From Candidatus Marithrix sp. Canyon 246 (GTDB lineage Bacteria; Pseudomonadota; Gammaproteobacteria; Beggiatoales; Beggiatoaceae), in contig NZ_MCBX01000004.1 in assembly GCF_001723685.1 (NCBI RefSeq), positions 62,001-126,000 of the forward strand: DNA of 64,000 bases, in the 5' to 3' direction. The notes under the pieces are model-generated. The model saw only the letters and a list, made by a program, of their open reading frames with translations. It did not search any database and was not told where the DNA came from. Below are positions 20,620-30,687 of this stretch, piece after piece; the stretch's first letter is position 1, and each line of letters begins with the position of its first letter. The position numbers and the translations under genes were made by a program.

Positions 20620-22534
20620 TTTATTATTATTGCTTGTCATGTCTTGTTATGCAAGTGATGAAAATCGTATGACTATTCATGATTTAAAGAAATTGTCTTT
20701 AACTGAATTAATGGAAGTGGAAATTTTTAATCCTAGCGGCAGTTTGGCAGCGCGAAAGGTACAAAAGTTAAGCGAAACACCAGCAGCTTTATTTGTTTTG
20801 ACTCAAGAAGATATTCGTCGTGCTGGCATTACTAGTATTCCAGAAGCATTAAGAATGGTGCCGGGCTTACAAGTGGCAAGAATGGATTCTAGTCAATGGG
20901 CTATTAGTGCCAGAGGTTTAAATGAGCAATTTGCTAGTAAATTACTGGTTATGATAGATGGACGTACAGTTTATAGCCCTTTGCGTTCTCAAGTTAATTG
21001 GGATGTTCAAGGAACTTTAATGGAAGATATTGATCGTATTGAAGTTATTAGAGGTCCGGGGGCTTCTTTATGGGGCGCAAATGCTGTTAATGGAGTTATC
21101 AATATTATCACTAAATCAGCTAAAGATACACAAGGCACTTTAATTACTAGTACTTTTGCTAAAGGTGAAGAGAAAAATATTCTAGGAATACGACATGGCG
21201 GTAAATTAGGTGAAGATGGTCATTATCGTGTCTATGGTAAATTTTATGAGCATGATAGTGTTGTTAATGATAATTGGCAAATGAAACGTGCTGGTTTTGA
21301 CATCGATTGGGATTCATTTAGTTTGCAGGGTGGGATTTATGATGGATTTATGAAATTAAATTCTGCTAGTTTTACAAATCCAAATGAACCAATAAATGCT
21401 ACAACTACAGTCAGTGGTTTACATTTATTAAGTCGTTGGCAACACGGCAACATGATTTTACAATCCTATTTTAATAGGATGAAACGTAATGGAACTTATT
21501 GGGATTCAACTCATAATATCTATGATATAGATTTTCAACATAGTTCACAACTGAGTGATAAGCATGAATTTATCTGGGGTTTGGGCTTTCGTTATACTGA
21601 TAGTTTAATTGATGGTTCACAGCTTATAACTTATATTCCTAATCATAGAAAAGATAACTTATTTAGTGCTTTTGTTCAAAGTGAATTTAGTCTGACAGAA
21701 GATTTACGCTTGATATTAGGTTCAAAATTTGAACATAATGATTATACTGGTTTTGAAGTTCAACCAACAATACGTATGTTGTGGAATATCAATGAGAAAC
21801 ATAGTATGTGGGCTGCTGTATCACGGGCTGTGCGAACTCCAGCTCGTGTTGATGAGGATTTACAAATTAACGTAATTATACCTAATAGCCCACAGATATT
21901 AATTAGAGGTAATCCTGAAGTTAATTCTGAAGAATTAATAGCTTATGAACTAGGTTATCGTTTTAATCCCACACCTAATTTGTTAGTTGATGCTAGTATC
22001 TTTTATAATGATTATGATCAACTTCGCTCGACAGAAACTAGCTTTCAGCCGTTTCCAGTACCAATGATTTTGAATAAACTTGACAATCAAATGTTTGGTT
22101 CTACTTACGGCTTAGAATTAGCTAGTCATTGGCAAGTAACAGAAACTTGGAAATTAATTGGTAGTTATAGCTATTTATATACTGATTTAGATGTCAGAGC
22201 TAATAGTAACTATACTGGTTTTAAATTATTAGAACATAATTCACCAACAAATCAAGCTGGTTTACGTTCATTATGGAATATGACAGATAATTTAGAATTA
22301 GATGCTGCTTTATATTATGTTGATGAGGTTGAATCTCAAAAGTTACCACAATACACTCGTTTTGATTTACGTTTAGGATGGCAGGCTAGCAAAAATCTAG
22401 CTATAAGTTTAGGCGGGCGTAATTTATTGGATAGTCAGCATAGTGAATTCGGTGGTTTTGCAAATAGTAGCAATTTACTTTATACCAATGAAATACCACG
22501 ATCATTTTATTTACAATTGCAATATAGGCATTAA
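20603..22534 (+). CDS. TonB-dependent outer-membrane receptor (intact copy)
   Basis: 643 residues. The signal peptide ends near SCYASDE; the plug domain runs from about residue 45 (ETPAALFVLTQEDIRRAGI ... RIEVIRGPGASLWGANAVNG), followed by a 22-strand-type barrel with aromatic ends and a C-terminal YLQLQYRH. Imports an unknown ligand using TonB energy. It is a tandem paralogue of the next gene and has short in-frame gaps relative to it. Overlaps yfiR and lies opposite the hybrid kinase. Confidence 0.87.
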   Translation: MKKITSLLLLLVMSCYASDENRMTIHDLKKLSLTELMEVEIFNPSGSLAARKVQKLSETPAALFVLTQEDIRRAGITSIPEALRMVPGLQVARMDSSQWAISARGLNEQFASKLLVMIDGRTVYSPLRSQVNWDVQGTLMEDIDRIEVIRGPGASLWGANAVNGVINIITKSAKDTQGTLITSTFAKGEEKNILGIRHGGKLGEDGHYRVYGKFYEHDSVVNDNWQMKRAGFDIDWDSFSLQGGIYDGFMKLNSASFTNPNEPINATTTVSGLHLLSRWQHGNMILQSYFNRMKRNGTYWDSTHNIYDIDFQHSSQLSDKHEFIWGLGFRYTDSLIDGSQLITYIPNHRKDNLFSAFVQSEFSLTEDLRLILGSKFEHNDYTGFEVQPTIRMLWNINEKHSMWAAVSRAVRTPARVDEDLQINVIIPNSPQILIRGNPEVNSEELIAYELGYRFNPTPNLLVDASIFYNDYDQLRSTETSFQPFPVPMILNKLDNQMFGSTYGLELASHWQVTETWKLIGSYSYLYTDLDVRANSNYTGFKLLEHNSPTNQAGLRSLWNMTDNLELDAALYYVDEVESQKLPQYTRFDLRLGWQASKNLAISLGGRNLLDSQHSEFGGFANSSNLLYTNEIPRSFYLQLQYRH

Positions 22535-22546
22535 ATACAGAGCATT

Positions 22547-24541
22547 ATGTGGAAAACAATTAGATATAATTTACTTACTGGATTACTCATATTACCCGTA
22601 ATGTCTTGTTATGCAAGTGAAGAAGATCTGATTATTATTAATAAGTTAAAGAAAATGTCTTTAACTGAATTAATGAATGTTGAAGTTTTTAACCCTAGTG
22701 CGAGTTTGGCAGCGCGAAAGGAACAAAAGTTCAGTGAAACACCAGCGGCTTTATTTGTTCTTACTCAAGAAGATATTCGTCGCGCTGGAATTACTAGTAT
22801 TCCAGAAGCATTAAGAATGGTGCCGGGGGTACAAGTAGCAAGAGTGGATGCTAATCAATGGATTATTAGTGCTAGAGATTTTAATGATCAATCTTCTGGT
22901 AAATTAGTAGTGATGATAGATGGACGTGCAGTGCATAGCCCATTGCGTTCTCAAACCAATTGGGATTTTCAAAGTACATTAATAGAAGATATTGAACGTA
23001 TTGAAGTTATTAAGGGTCCCGGGGCTGCTTTGTGGGGCGCAAATGCTGTTAATGGAGTTATCAATATTATCACTAAATCTGCTAAAGATACGCAAGGCGT
23101 TTTAATTACTAATTCTTTCGGTAAGGGTGAAGAACAGAATGTTTTAGGAGTAAGATATGGCGGTAAAGTAGGTGAGAATGCTCATTATAGAATATATAGC
23201 CAATTTTATGAGCATGATAGTTTTGTTGATGCTCTAGGTGCTGATCAAAATGATAATTGGCAAATGAAACGTGCTGGTTTTAATATGGATTGGGCAGCAT
23301 CAGAAAATGATAATTTTACTTTAGAAGCTGGGATTTATGATGGATTTATGAAATCCAATAGTTTTAATATGATATCCACTGAACGCTTAAATTCTACAGA
23401 TAAAGTCAGTGGTTTACACTTATTAAGTCGTTGGCAACATAAAATGGATAGCGGCGAAATGATTTTACAATCTTATTTTAATAGGGTTAAACGTAATCAG
23501 ATTTATTTGCAGTCAACTCATAATATCTATGATATAGATTTTCAACATCGCTCACAACTGAGTGATAAACATGAATTTATGTGGGGTTTAGGTTTTCGTT
23601 ATACTGATAGCTCAATTGATAATTCAGAGTTTACCAGTTATATTCCTAATAATAAAAAATATAATTTATTTAGTGCTTTTGTTCAAAATGAATTTATTGT
23701 TACAGATGATTTACGTTTAATAATAGGTTCAAAATTTGAACAGAACCATTCTACTGGTTTTGAAATTCAACCAAATATACGTATGTTGTGGAATATAAAT
23801 GAGAAACATAGTATGTGGGCTGCGGTATCACGCGCTGTTAGAACTCCATCTCGTATAGATCAAGATTTACAATTGAACATAATAATACCTCATAGTCCTA
23901 AGTTGCTAATTAGTGGTAATCCTGAATTAAATTCAGAATAATTAATAGCTTATGAATTGGGTTATCGTTTTAATCCCACAAATAATTTGTTAGTAGATGC
24001 TAGTTTATTTTATAATGATTATGATGAATTGCGTTCTATAGAAACTAGCTTTCAGCCATTTCCAATACCAACTATTTTTAATCAATTTGATAATCAAATG
24101 TTTGGATATAGTTATGGATTAGAATTAGCTAGTCATTGGCAAGTAACAGATGCTTGGAAATTAATTGGTACTTATAGCTATTTACATACTAATTTAGAAG
24201 TAACAACTAATAGTAACTATACTGGTTCTGAGTTATTAGAACATAATTCACCAACAAATCAAGTTAGTTTACGTTCATTATGGAATATTAAAGATAATTT
24301 AGAATTAGACGCTAGCTTATATTATGTTGATGAACTTGAATCTCAAAAGCTAGCAGGATACACTCGTTTTGATTTACGTTTAGGATGGCAAGCCAACAAA
24401 AATTTGGCTATCAGTTTAGGTGGACGTAATTTGCTTGATAGTCAGCATAGTGAATTTGGTGGTTTTGGAAGTCCCGGTAGTGCAATTTATACTAATGAAA
24501 TACCTAGATCGTATTATTTACAATTCCAATATCAGTATTAA
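22547..24541 (+). pseudogene. TonB-dependent receptor paralogue with an in-frame TAA
   Basis: Second receptor, closely similar to its neighbour over the whole length. At 23939-23941 the codon is TAA where the intact paralogue has GAA: NPELNSE-stop-LIAYELGYRF against NPEVNSEELIAYELGYRF. Downstream the frame continues unbroken to 24541 (YYLQFQYQY), so a single base substitution explains the damage. Without readthrough the product would lack the last part of the barrel and could not fold. Starts 13 bases after the first receptor. Confidence 0.88.
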
Positions 24542-24556
24542 AATTCCAGACTAAAA

Positions 24557-24760
24557 ATGTTACCAAGAGAATTAACCAAGGAAATTTTAGCAGGTTTTAA
24601 TTCCGCAGATGTAGTCTTTTTACTTGGCACACGGCAAGTTGGTAAAACTACTTTGACTCATTTAGTAGCAAATTTTGCCTCTTGAAGGAATGGATGAATA
24701 TGGTTGAACCTTTGAATTTTGATGAATTCTTATTGTGCAATGATAGAATTTGAAAAAAAA
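24557..24760 (+). pseudogene. Remnant of an AAA_14/DUF4143-type ATPase
   Basis: An open frame 24557-24685 encodes MLPRELTKEILAGFNSADVV, followed by the Walker A FLLGTRQVGKTTL, and then stops. Beyond it, pieces in other frames still resemble the family (VEPLNFDEFLLCN). The rest of the roughly 400-residue gene is absent, so this is a degraded 5' end. Confidence 0.7.
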
Positions 24761-24779
24761 TATACTTCTTACTGATTTT

Positions 24780-24812
24780 AAACCTGACAGGTTTTAAAAA
24801 CCTGTCAGGTTT
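24780..24812. terminator. CTGACAGG-type palindromic repeat
   Basis: A 33-base near-perfect palindrome: AAACCTGACAGG and CCTGTCAGGTTT around TTTTAAAAA. It lies after the ATPase remnant and just before the 3' end of the convergent lipoprotein gene. Same family as 17042-17070 and 40631-40661. Confidence 0.8.
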
Positions 24813-24821
24813 AGATATTAT

Positions 24822-25454
24822 CTATTTTCTGCCTCTTCTTTTACTTTTTCTACTACTTGGTGAAGTTTTAGCTTTATCGTAAATGCTGCTGCTACCAGAA
24901 TTACTTCTTGAGCTTGGTGTTGTGCTGGTACTACGTGTAAAACTCTTGCGACTAGTAGCTTGACGTTGTTGATAAGCTGATGTCTGTTGTTGTTGTACTT
25001 GTTGATGTTGTTGGTAATTAGAATTACCAGCTAATTTACTAGCAATCAAACCACCTATTAAGCCAGCAGCAGCACCTGCTAAAATAGTTTCTCCTAAGCT
25101 TAAACCCGGGCTACTTGCTTGTGGTGTTTGTGTCAGATTAGAAGTACCATTTTCAACTTTTGCCGCTTCAGCTTCAGCTAGTTTTTTCAGTTCTTCTTCT
25201 GTGAGCATACGCTCATTGCCTTCCATATCCTTTAAAATAGCACGAGTTCCAGTAGAACTAGGATGCTTTTCTTCAATAATATAGGAATCAGGATCTTTAG
25301 CTGTTTGTTTAATAACTAAAAATTGACCTTGTTCAGACTTTGTAGCGTCACTTATGGTGCCATTAGGATTAGCTGGCGCCTTTTCTTCAGCATCATTACA
25401 AGCTTGTAATCCAAATCCAATAAATATAAATAGAGGTATGTATTTTTTCATCAT
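24822..25454 (-). CDS. Lipoprotein with glycine-zipper segment and low-complexity tail
   Basis: 210 residues. A signal peptide with lipobox GLQAC (Cys19) predicts a lipid anchor. After an acidic/lysine region there is a glycine-zipper hydrophobic segment (AGAAAGLIGGLIASKL), then a Gln-rich stretch and a Ser/Arg/Lys-rich end (SRKSKRRGRK). No catalytic domain seen. Glycine-zipper lipoproteins often sit in or at the outer membrane; function unknown. Divergent from the SQR-like gene over a short, very AT-rich 75-base gap. Confidence 0.7.
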   Translation of the reverse strand: MMKKYIPLFIFIGFGLQACNDAEEKAPANPNGTISDATKSEQGQFLVIKQTAKDPDSYIIEEKHPSSTGTRAILKDMEGNERMLTEEELKKLAEAEAAKVENGTSNLTQTPQASSPGLSLGETILAGAAAGLIGGLIASKLAGNSNYQQHQQVQQQQTSAYQQRQATSRKSFTRSTSTTPSSRSNSGSSSIYDKAKTSPSSRKSKRRGRK

Positions 25455-25529
25455 ATTATTAAGTTGAGTTTTTTGTAAACGTTAATTATATAATATCTAA
25501 TTCTATTATATTCAACATTATTTTTAACT

Positions 25530-26651
25530 ATGTCAAATATTGTTATTATTGGGGCTGGATTTGGAGGTTTAACTGCGGTTAAAACTCTGCGTAAGCAAGG
25601 ATATAAAGATAGCATAACTTTAATTTCTCCACGCCCAGAATTATTTTATTATCCCAGTTTGATTTGGGTGCCTGCTGGTTTACGTACTCAAGATGATTTA
25701 ACTATTAATTTAGAAAAGTTTTTTAAGCGTCATAAAGTAGAACATATTGCGGCTAGTGTTACTGGTTTAGATCCTGAAGCGCGACAAATACAGACTGATA
25801 CTGATACAACAACTATAGCTTTTGATAGTTTGATCATAGCGTCAGGTGGGCGTTTTCTGAAAAAATTGCCCGGCATTGAACATGTTTATACGCCTTGCGA
25901 AGGTTATATTCCTACCAAAGCTTATAGTGATCGGCTTGCTGAAATGGATGGTGGAACTTTAGCCTTTGGTTTTGCAACTAATCCTAAAGAACCGGGGGCA
26001 ATGCGCGGTGGTCCAATTTTTGAGTTTTTATTTGGAATTGATACCTTATTAAGAAAGCAAAAACGCCGTGATAAGTTTGAATTGGTATTTTTTAGTCCAG
26101 CACCTGAACCGGGTAAACGCTTAGGCGCAAAAGCTGTTACCGCTTTATTGGGTGAAATGAAAAAGTATAATATACGTACTGATTTAGGCCACAAAATGAA
26201 AGGCTTTAGTGCGGATGCTGTACATAATGAAGGCGGTGATATTAAAAGTGATTTGACCATGTTTATGCCCGGAATGACTGGTAATGAATGGGTTCAAAAT
26301 AGCGGCTTACCACTTTCAGAAGGTGGATTTATTAAAGGTGACGCTCAATGTCGTGTACCCGGCTTTAAAGACATTTATGTAGTAGGTGATATTGGAAGTT
26401 TCCCCGGTCCAGATTGGATGCCAAAACAAGCTCATATGGCTGACTTACAAGCAGAAGCAGCGGCAAAAAACATATTATCAGAACAAAAAACTCATGAGTT
26501 TAAAACTGAGTTGGTATGTATTGTTGATACTCTGGATAAAGGAATGTTAGTTTATCGTAGCCCGAAAAAAACTCGACTTATGCCAAAATTAAGATTATTT
26601 AATTGGGCAAAACGCTTCTTTGAATGGCATTATTTAAGAGATTATCGTTAA
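25530..26651 (+). CDS. SQR-like FAD/NAD(P)-dependent oxidoreductase
   Basis: 373-residue flavoprotein of the sulfide:quinone oxidoreductase / FccB superfamily. N-terminal FAD-binding [13 protein letters not shown]; second dinucleotide region [13 protein letters not shown]-terminal FAD motif [20 protein letters not shown], then [14 protein letters not shown]. Cysteines occur near residues 123 (TPCEGY) and 331 (ELVCIVD), roughly where SQRs hold redox cysteines, with another near 277. This supports a sulfide/polysulfide role, but the third canonical cysteine position cannot be confirmed by eye. The stop lies 17 bases before hslV. Confidence 0.75.
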   Translation: MSNIVIIGAGFGGLTAVKTLRKQGYKDSITLISPRPELFYYPSLIWVPAGLRTQDDLTINLEKFFKRHKVEHIAASVTGLDPEARQIQTDTDTTTIAFDSLIIASGGRFLKKLPGIEHVYTPCEGYIPTKAYSDRLAEMDGGTLAFGFATNPKEPGAMRGGPIFEFLFGIDTLLRKQKRRDKFELVFFSPAPEPGKRLGAKAVTALLGEMKKYNIRTDLGHKMKGFSADAVHNEGGDIKSDLTMFMPGMTGNEWVQNSGLPLSEGGFIKGDAQCRVPGFKDIYVVGDIGSFPGPDWMPKQAHMADLQAEAAAKNILSEQKTHEFKTELVCIVDTLDKGMLVYRSPKKTRLMPKLRLFNWAKRFFEWHYLRDYR

Positions 26652-26668
26652 TTTACGAAGGATTTTAT

Positions 26669-27211
26669 ATGGAACAATTTAGAGGTACCACGATTTTATC
26701 TGTGCGCCGTGATGGGCAAGTAGCCATCGGCGGCGATGGGCAAGTTTCAATGGGTAATACTGTTATGAAACATAATGCCCGTAAAGTTAGACGTTTATAT
26801 CATAATAAAGTTTTGGCTGGATTTGCTGGTGGAACCGCTGATGCTTTTACTTTATTTGAACGTTTTGAGGGAAAACTGGAAAAACATCATGGTAATTTAA
26901 CTCGCGCTGCTGTTGAATTAGCTAAGGATTGGCGTACTGATCGTATGTTGCGCCGCTTAGAAGCCTTGCTAGCTGTAGCAGATCATACGGCTTCTTTTGT
27001 TATTTCTGGTAATGGTGATGTTATAGAACCCCAAGATAGTTTAATGGCAATTGGTTCAGGTGGACCATTTGCGCAATCAGCAGCACGAGCTTTATTGGAT
27101 AATACTGATTTAACCGCAACAGAAATTATTGAAAAATCATTGAATATTGCGGCTGATATATGTATTTATACCAATAATAATTTAACCATTGAAACTTTAG
27201 ATATAAAATGA
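26669..27211 (+). CDS. hslV: ATP-dependent protease peptidase subunit HslV
   Basis: 180 residues. The ATG at 26669 is chosen because AAGGA precedes it and it yields [16 protein letters not shown], where removal of the short leader exposes the catalytic N-terminal threonine. [14 protein letters not shown] and [16 protein letters not shown] are diagnostic. Forms the proteolytic core of the HslUV (ClpYQ) protease. Overlaps hslU by ATGA. Confidence 0.96.
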   Translation: MEQFRGTTILSVRRDGQVAIGGDGQVSMGNTVMKHNARKVRRLYHNKVLAGFAGGTADAFTLFERFEGKLEKHHGNLTRAAVELAKDWRTDRMLRRLEALLAVADHTASFVISGNGDVIEPQDSLMAIGSGGPFAQSAARALLDNTDLTATEIIEKSLNIAADICIYTNNNLTIETLDIK

Positions 27212-28518
27212 CACCAAAGCATATTGTTAGTGAATTAGATAAGCATATTATTGGTCAAGACGCTGCAAAACGAGCTGTTGCTATTGCTCTACGTAATCGG
27301 TGGCGACGTATGCAGTTAGAAGAAGATTTACGCAACGAAGTTACTCCAAAAAATATTTTAATGATTGGACCAACAGGCGTAGGTAAAACCGAAATTGCTC
27401 GCCGTTTAGCTAAATTAGCCAATGCTCCTTTTATTAAAGTCGAAGCCACAAAATTTACTGAGGTAGGTTATGTTGGACGTGAAGTGGATTCTATTATTCG
27501 CGATTTAACTGATATGGCAGTAAAAATGAATCGTGAAGAAGCTATGGTTCATGTACAAGATAAGGCATTAGATGCCGCTGAGGAACGAGTTTTAGATGCT
27601 TTATTGCCATCAGCGCGTGATAGCGACAGCAATGAAAACTCATCTGCAACGCGACAAAAATTTAGAAAAATGTTGCGTGAAGGTAAACTTGATGAGAAAA
27701 AAATTGAAATTGATGTAAATGATTCGCGTGTAGGTGTAGAAATCATGGCACCTCCGGGCATGGAAGAAATGACAAATCAATTACAAGGCATGTTTCAAAA
27801 TATGGCAGGTGAACGCACTAAAAGTCGTAAAATGCTAATTAAGGATGCGATGAAAGTGCTTCAAGAAGATGAAGCTGCTAATTTAGTAAATGAAGAAGAA
27901 TTAAAAACGCAAGCAATTGAACGTGTTGAACAAAATGGAATAGTATTTTTAGATGAAATTGATAAAGTAACAACGCGCTCCGATGCTAGAGGTGCTGATA
28001 TATCGCGTGAAGGAGTGCAACGAGATTTATTGCCACTAGTTGAAGGTTCAACTGTAAGTACAAAATATGGTATGGTTAAAACTGACCATATTTTATTTAT
28101 TGCTTCTGGAGCTTTTCATTTATCGAAACCATCAGATTTAATTCCAGAATTACAAGGTAGATTACCAATTCGTGTAGAATTAAATGCACTTGATGCGGAA
28201 GACTTTGTTCGTATTTTAACAGAACCAGACGCCTCATTAACTGAACAATACATTGCTTTAATGAACACAGAAGATTTAAAGCTAGAATTTACAGAAGATG
28301 GAATTAAACGCATTGCAGAAATGGCATGGCAAGTAAATGAACAAACCGAAAATATAGGTGCCAGACGTTTACATACAGTGATGGAACGTCTATTAGAAGA
28401 AATATCATTTGAAGCCTCAGAAAAACAAGACGAAGCGGTTATTATAGATGTTGACTATGTCAATAAACATTTAACTAAGCTGGTTAATGATGAAGACTTG
28501 AGTCAGTATATTTTATAA
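27208..28518 (+). CDS. hslU: HslU ATPase, unfoldase subunit of HslUV
   Basis: 436 residues. The N-terminus ends in the [20 protein letters not shown] motif; Walker [16 protein letters not shown]; Walker B with IVFLDEIDK; the I-domain lies between. The C-terminal DEDLSQYIL tail inserts into HslV. Unfolds substrates and feeds them to HslV. ATGA overlap with hslV. A mobile repeat and a dead gene fragment follow its stop. Confidence 0.97.
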   Translation: MTPKHIVSELDKHIIGQDAAKRAVAIALRNRWRRMQLEEDLRNEVTPKNILMIGPTGVGKTEIARRLAKLANAPFIKVEATKFTEVGYVGREVDSIIRDLTDMAVKMNREEAMVHVQDKALDAAEERVLDALLPSARDSDSNENSSATRQKFRKMLREGKLDEKKIEIDVNDSRVGVEIMAPPGMEEMTNQLQGMFQNMAGERTKSRKMLIKDAMKVLQEDEAANLVNEEELKTQAIERVEQNGIVFLDEIDKVTTRSDARGADISREGVQRDLLPLVEGSTVSTKYGMVKTDHILFIASGAFHLSKPSDLIPELQGRLPIRVELNALDAEDFVRILTEPDASLTEQYIALMNTEDLKLEFTEDGIKRIAEMAWQVNEQTENIGARRLHTVMERLLEEISFEASEKQDEAVIIDVDYVNKHLTKLVNDEDLSQYIL

Positions 28519-28522
28519 ATTT

Positions 28523-28548
28523 GTAGGGGCAATCCTTTATGGTTGCCC
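28523..28548. repeat. GTAGGGGCAA-type dispersed inverted repeat
   Basis: GTAGGGGCAATCC and GGTTGCCC form an imperfect inverted repeat immediately after hslU. Similar sequences are dispersed in many cyanobacterial and large sulfur-bacterial genomes, as I recall. It may act as a hairpin terminator. Confidence 0.6.
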
Positions 28549-28598
28549 AATTGCTAGCAGGATTATTAAATGATAACAGAAATAAAAAATATATAGAT

Positions 28599-28697
28599 GA
28601 TTTATTATCCTATTCAGAATTTAAATCAAATCTATAAAATCGCATACCCTAATAAACCTTATGATTTTAAAAACAAAAATTAATAAATTTATTGGAA
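28599..28697 (+). pseudogene. Decayed 3' fragment of the TOPRIM gene
   Basis: Text such as TTATCCTATTCAGAATTTAA, TCAAATCTATAAAATCGCAT and CCTAATAAACCTTATGATTT repeats the 3' end of the intact TOPRIM gene (about 30530-30670), with two internal gaps and no open frame. It places a dead copy of the module's tail just upstream of the module itself. Confidence 0.8.
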
Positions 28698-28730
28698 TAA
28701 AATTTCACAATTTCTTATGTATATAGTAAT

Positions 28731-30038
28731 ATGTTAGTAGAATTTTCGGTTTCCAATTACCGTTCAATTGGAGATGAACAAATATTAAGTTTAGTACCTT
28801 CAGAACAACAACAGTTAAATAACATTCTTGAAAATGGTAAATATAAGGTATTAAATGCTATTGGAATTTATGGAAATAATGCAAGTGGTAAAAGCAATCT
28901 ACTTAGTGCAATTGAATTATTAAATAAACTACTCTATTTATCCGCGCGTTCAAATTCAACAACTAAACTGCCATATCAACCTTTTTTACTAAGAGAAGGA
29001 TATGAATTAAAACCAACCAAGTTAGAAATTACCTTTATTATTGATGAAAACCGTTATCGGTTTGGGCTTGAGTATAATAAAGAAGAAGTTCTTAGAGAAT
29101 GGCTTTATTGCTTCGATGCAACACATCAGGAAGTTATGTTATTTGAACGAGAAGGTGACATAATTGATGCTTCTGAAGACTATAAAGGTTCTCCTGAATT
29201 AATTAATGCTGCTATTGAAGCTACAAGAGATAATTCCTTATTTATTTCAACCTGTGATATGTTAAATGTTTCTGGTGCTAAACTAATTTTTAAATGGTTT
29301 GATAAACTGCTTTCTATTAATGGCATAGAAACTCAACGTGAAGAAATTAGAACTGTTCACTTGTGGGAAAATAAGGAATATAGAAAAAAAATTAAAGAAT
29401 ATTTAATGTTACTTAATTTAGGTATTCATAATTTAGACATTGTAATTGAAGATTTTGATGTAGCAAAGATGTCAGATAACTTAGATAAAAACATTAGAAA
29501 TCTATTAGATAAAATTCCCGGTGGTCAAATAATTAAAACAATTACAACTCATAAATTATACAATAGAGAAGGTGCTACAACTACTGAATCTGTGAATTGG
29601 AATTTAGATGAACATGAATCAGAAGGTACAAAAAAAGTATTTCATTTAAGTGGTCCCATCATTAGAACTTTGAGTGAAGGAGGTGTTTTAGTTATTGATG
29701 AAATTGAAGCTAAAATGCATCCTATTATTACTATTAATTCAATAAATATTTTTTTAAATAAAGTCACAAATCCGTATGGGGCACAAATTATTTTTGCTAC
29801 TCATGATACAAATATACTGACATATTGCCCACTTAGGAGAGACCAAATCAATTTTGTTGAAAAGAATAATTGGGAAGCTACTGAGATTTATGCTCTTTCA
29901 GATTTTAAATATTTTGATGAAACAAATGACTCAGGTGTTCCTGATGTAGATAAAGAAAAAAGATATTTTGAAGGTAGATATGGAGCTATACCTGCTCTAG
30001 GTCCTTTTATTGAAAAATTGGAAAAATGGTATGGCTAA
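28731..30038 (+). CDS. AAA_15/AAA_21 ABC-type ATPase (COG1106-like), first gene of a two-gene module
   Basis: 435 residues. MLVEFSVSNYRSIGDEQILS is the typical SMC/RecF-like start; Walker A GNNASGKSNL at 48-55; signature-like RTLSEGGVLVIDEIEAKMHP merges the ABC signature and Walker B; IIFATHDTNIL is the switch histidine region. Such ATPases act as sensors in anti-phage systems (OLD-like, PARIS AriA, Septu-like). The stop overlaps the start of a TOPRIM-like gene by 8 bases, giving the split ATPase + TOPRIM arrangement of PARIS. The family is sure; the defence role is inferred. Confidence 0.85.
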   Translation: MLVEFSVSNYRSIGDEQILSLVPSEQQQLNNILENGKYKVLNAIGIYGNNASGKSNLLSAIELLNKLLYLSARSNSTTKLPYQPFLLREGYELKPTKLEITFIIDENRYRFGLEYNKEEVLREWLYCFDATHQEVMLFEREGDIIDASEDYKGSPELINAAIEATRDNSLFISTCDMLNVSGAKLIFKWFDKLLSINGIETQREEIRTVHLWENKEYRKKIKEYLMLLNLGIHNLDIVIEDFDVAKMSDNLDKNIRNLLDKIPGGQIIKTITTHKLYNREGATTTESVNWNLDEHESEGTKKVFHLSGPIIRTLSEGGVLVIDEIEAKMHPIITINSINIFLNKVTNPYGAQIIFATHDTNILTYCPLRRDQINFVEKNNWEATEIYALSDFKYFDETNDSGVPDVDKEKRYFEGRYGAIPALGPFIEKLEKWYG

Positions 30039-30687
30039 AAAGGGAACAGGAAACCAACTTCATAAAAAAGGCGAAACCAAAAGACCTTCACGACTCAAAA
30101 AATATCCTAATTCTTTAATAAAACCAGTTGTTATATTACATGAAGGAAAAAATGATAAAGAATTATTAGAACTGTTAATACAAAAATTAGAATTAGATAT
30201 TGATAGAATAGGATTCTTAGTTATGCGTGGAAAAAGTGATTTTTTTAAATCAGAACATCTAAATTATCAAAAGATAAAAGATAGTATTGAAAATGAACAA
30301 ATTAATAAACTTTTATTTGTTGTCGATGCCGATTACGAAGATAAAGATCAAAAATATGGTGGCTATAAAAATACCAAAAATGAGTTAAAAAATATCATTG
30401 ATGAATTAGGAATTACTGAATATTCAGATATTTATATTGTTTGTGATCCTACAACTAAAGAAGGATATTTAGAATCATTAATACTTTCTACCATCCCTGA
30501 ACAACATAAAAAGTGTATAGAAAATTTCTTATCCTGTTCAGAATTTAAATCAAAAGATAATCATAAAAGTATTTTAAATCAAATCTATAAAATCGCATAC
30601 CCTAATAAACCTTATGATTTTTCACACAAAAAATTTGATACATTAAAACAAAAATTAATAAATTTATTGGATACTTCACATGAATGA
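30031..30687 (+). CDS. TOPRIM-like (DUF3226/DUF4435-type) partner protein
   Basis: About 218 residues, start ATG 30031 inside the end of the ATPase gene. A basic N-terminus (MAKKGTGNQLHKKGETKRPS) precedes a TOPRIM-like core: VILHEGKNDKELLE (glutamate/aspartate), LLFVVDADYEDKDQ (acidic pair), then CDPTTKEGYLESLILS, resembling the DUF3226 signature. Expected to be a metal-dependent nuclease or RNA/DNA-binding effector. Coupled to the ATPase upstream; its stop overlaps thiO by 8 bases. DUF3226 versus DUF4435 versus RloB cannot be decided by eye. Confidence 0.65.
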   Translation: MAKKGTGNQLHKKGETKRPSRLKKYPNSLIKPVVILHEGKNDKELLELLIQKLELDIDRIGFLVMRGKSDFFKSEHLNYQKIKDSIENEQINKLLFVVDADYEDKDQKYGGYKNTKNELKNIIDELGITEYSDIYIVCDPTTKEGYLESLILSTIPEQHKKCIENFLSCSEFKSKDNHKSILNQIYKIAYPNKPYDFSHKKFDTLKQKLINLLDTSHE

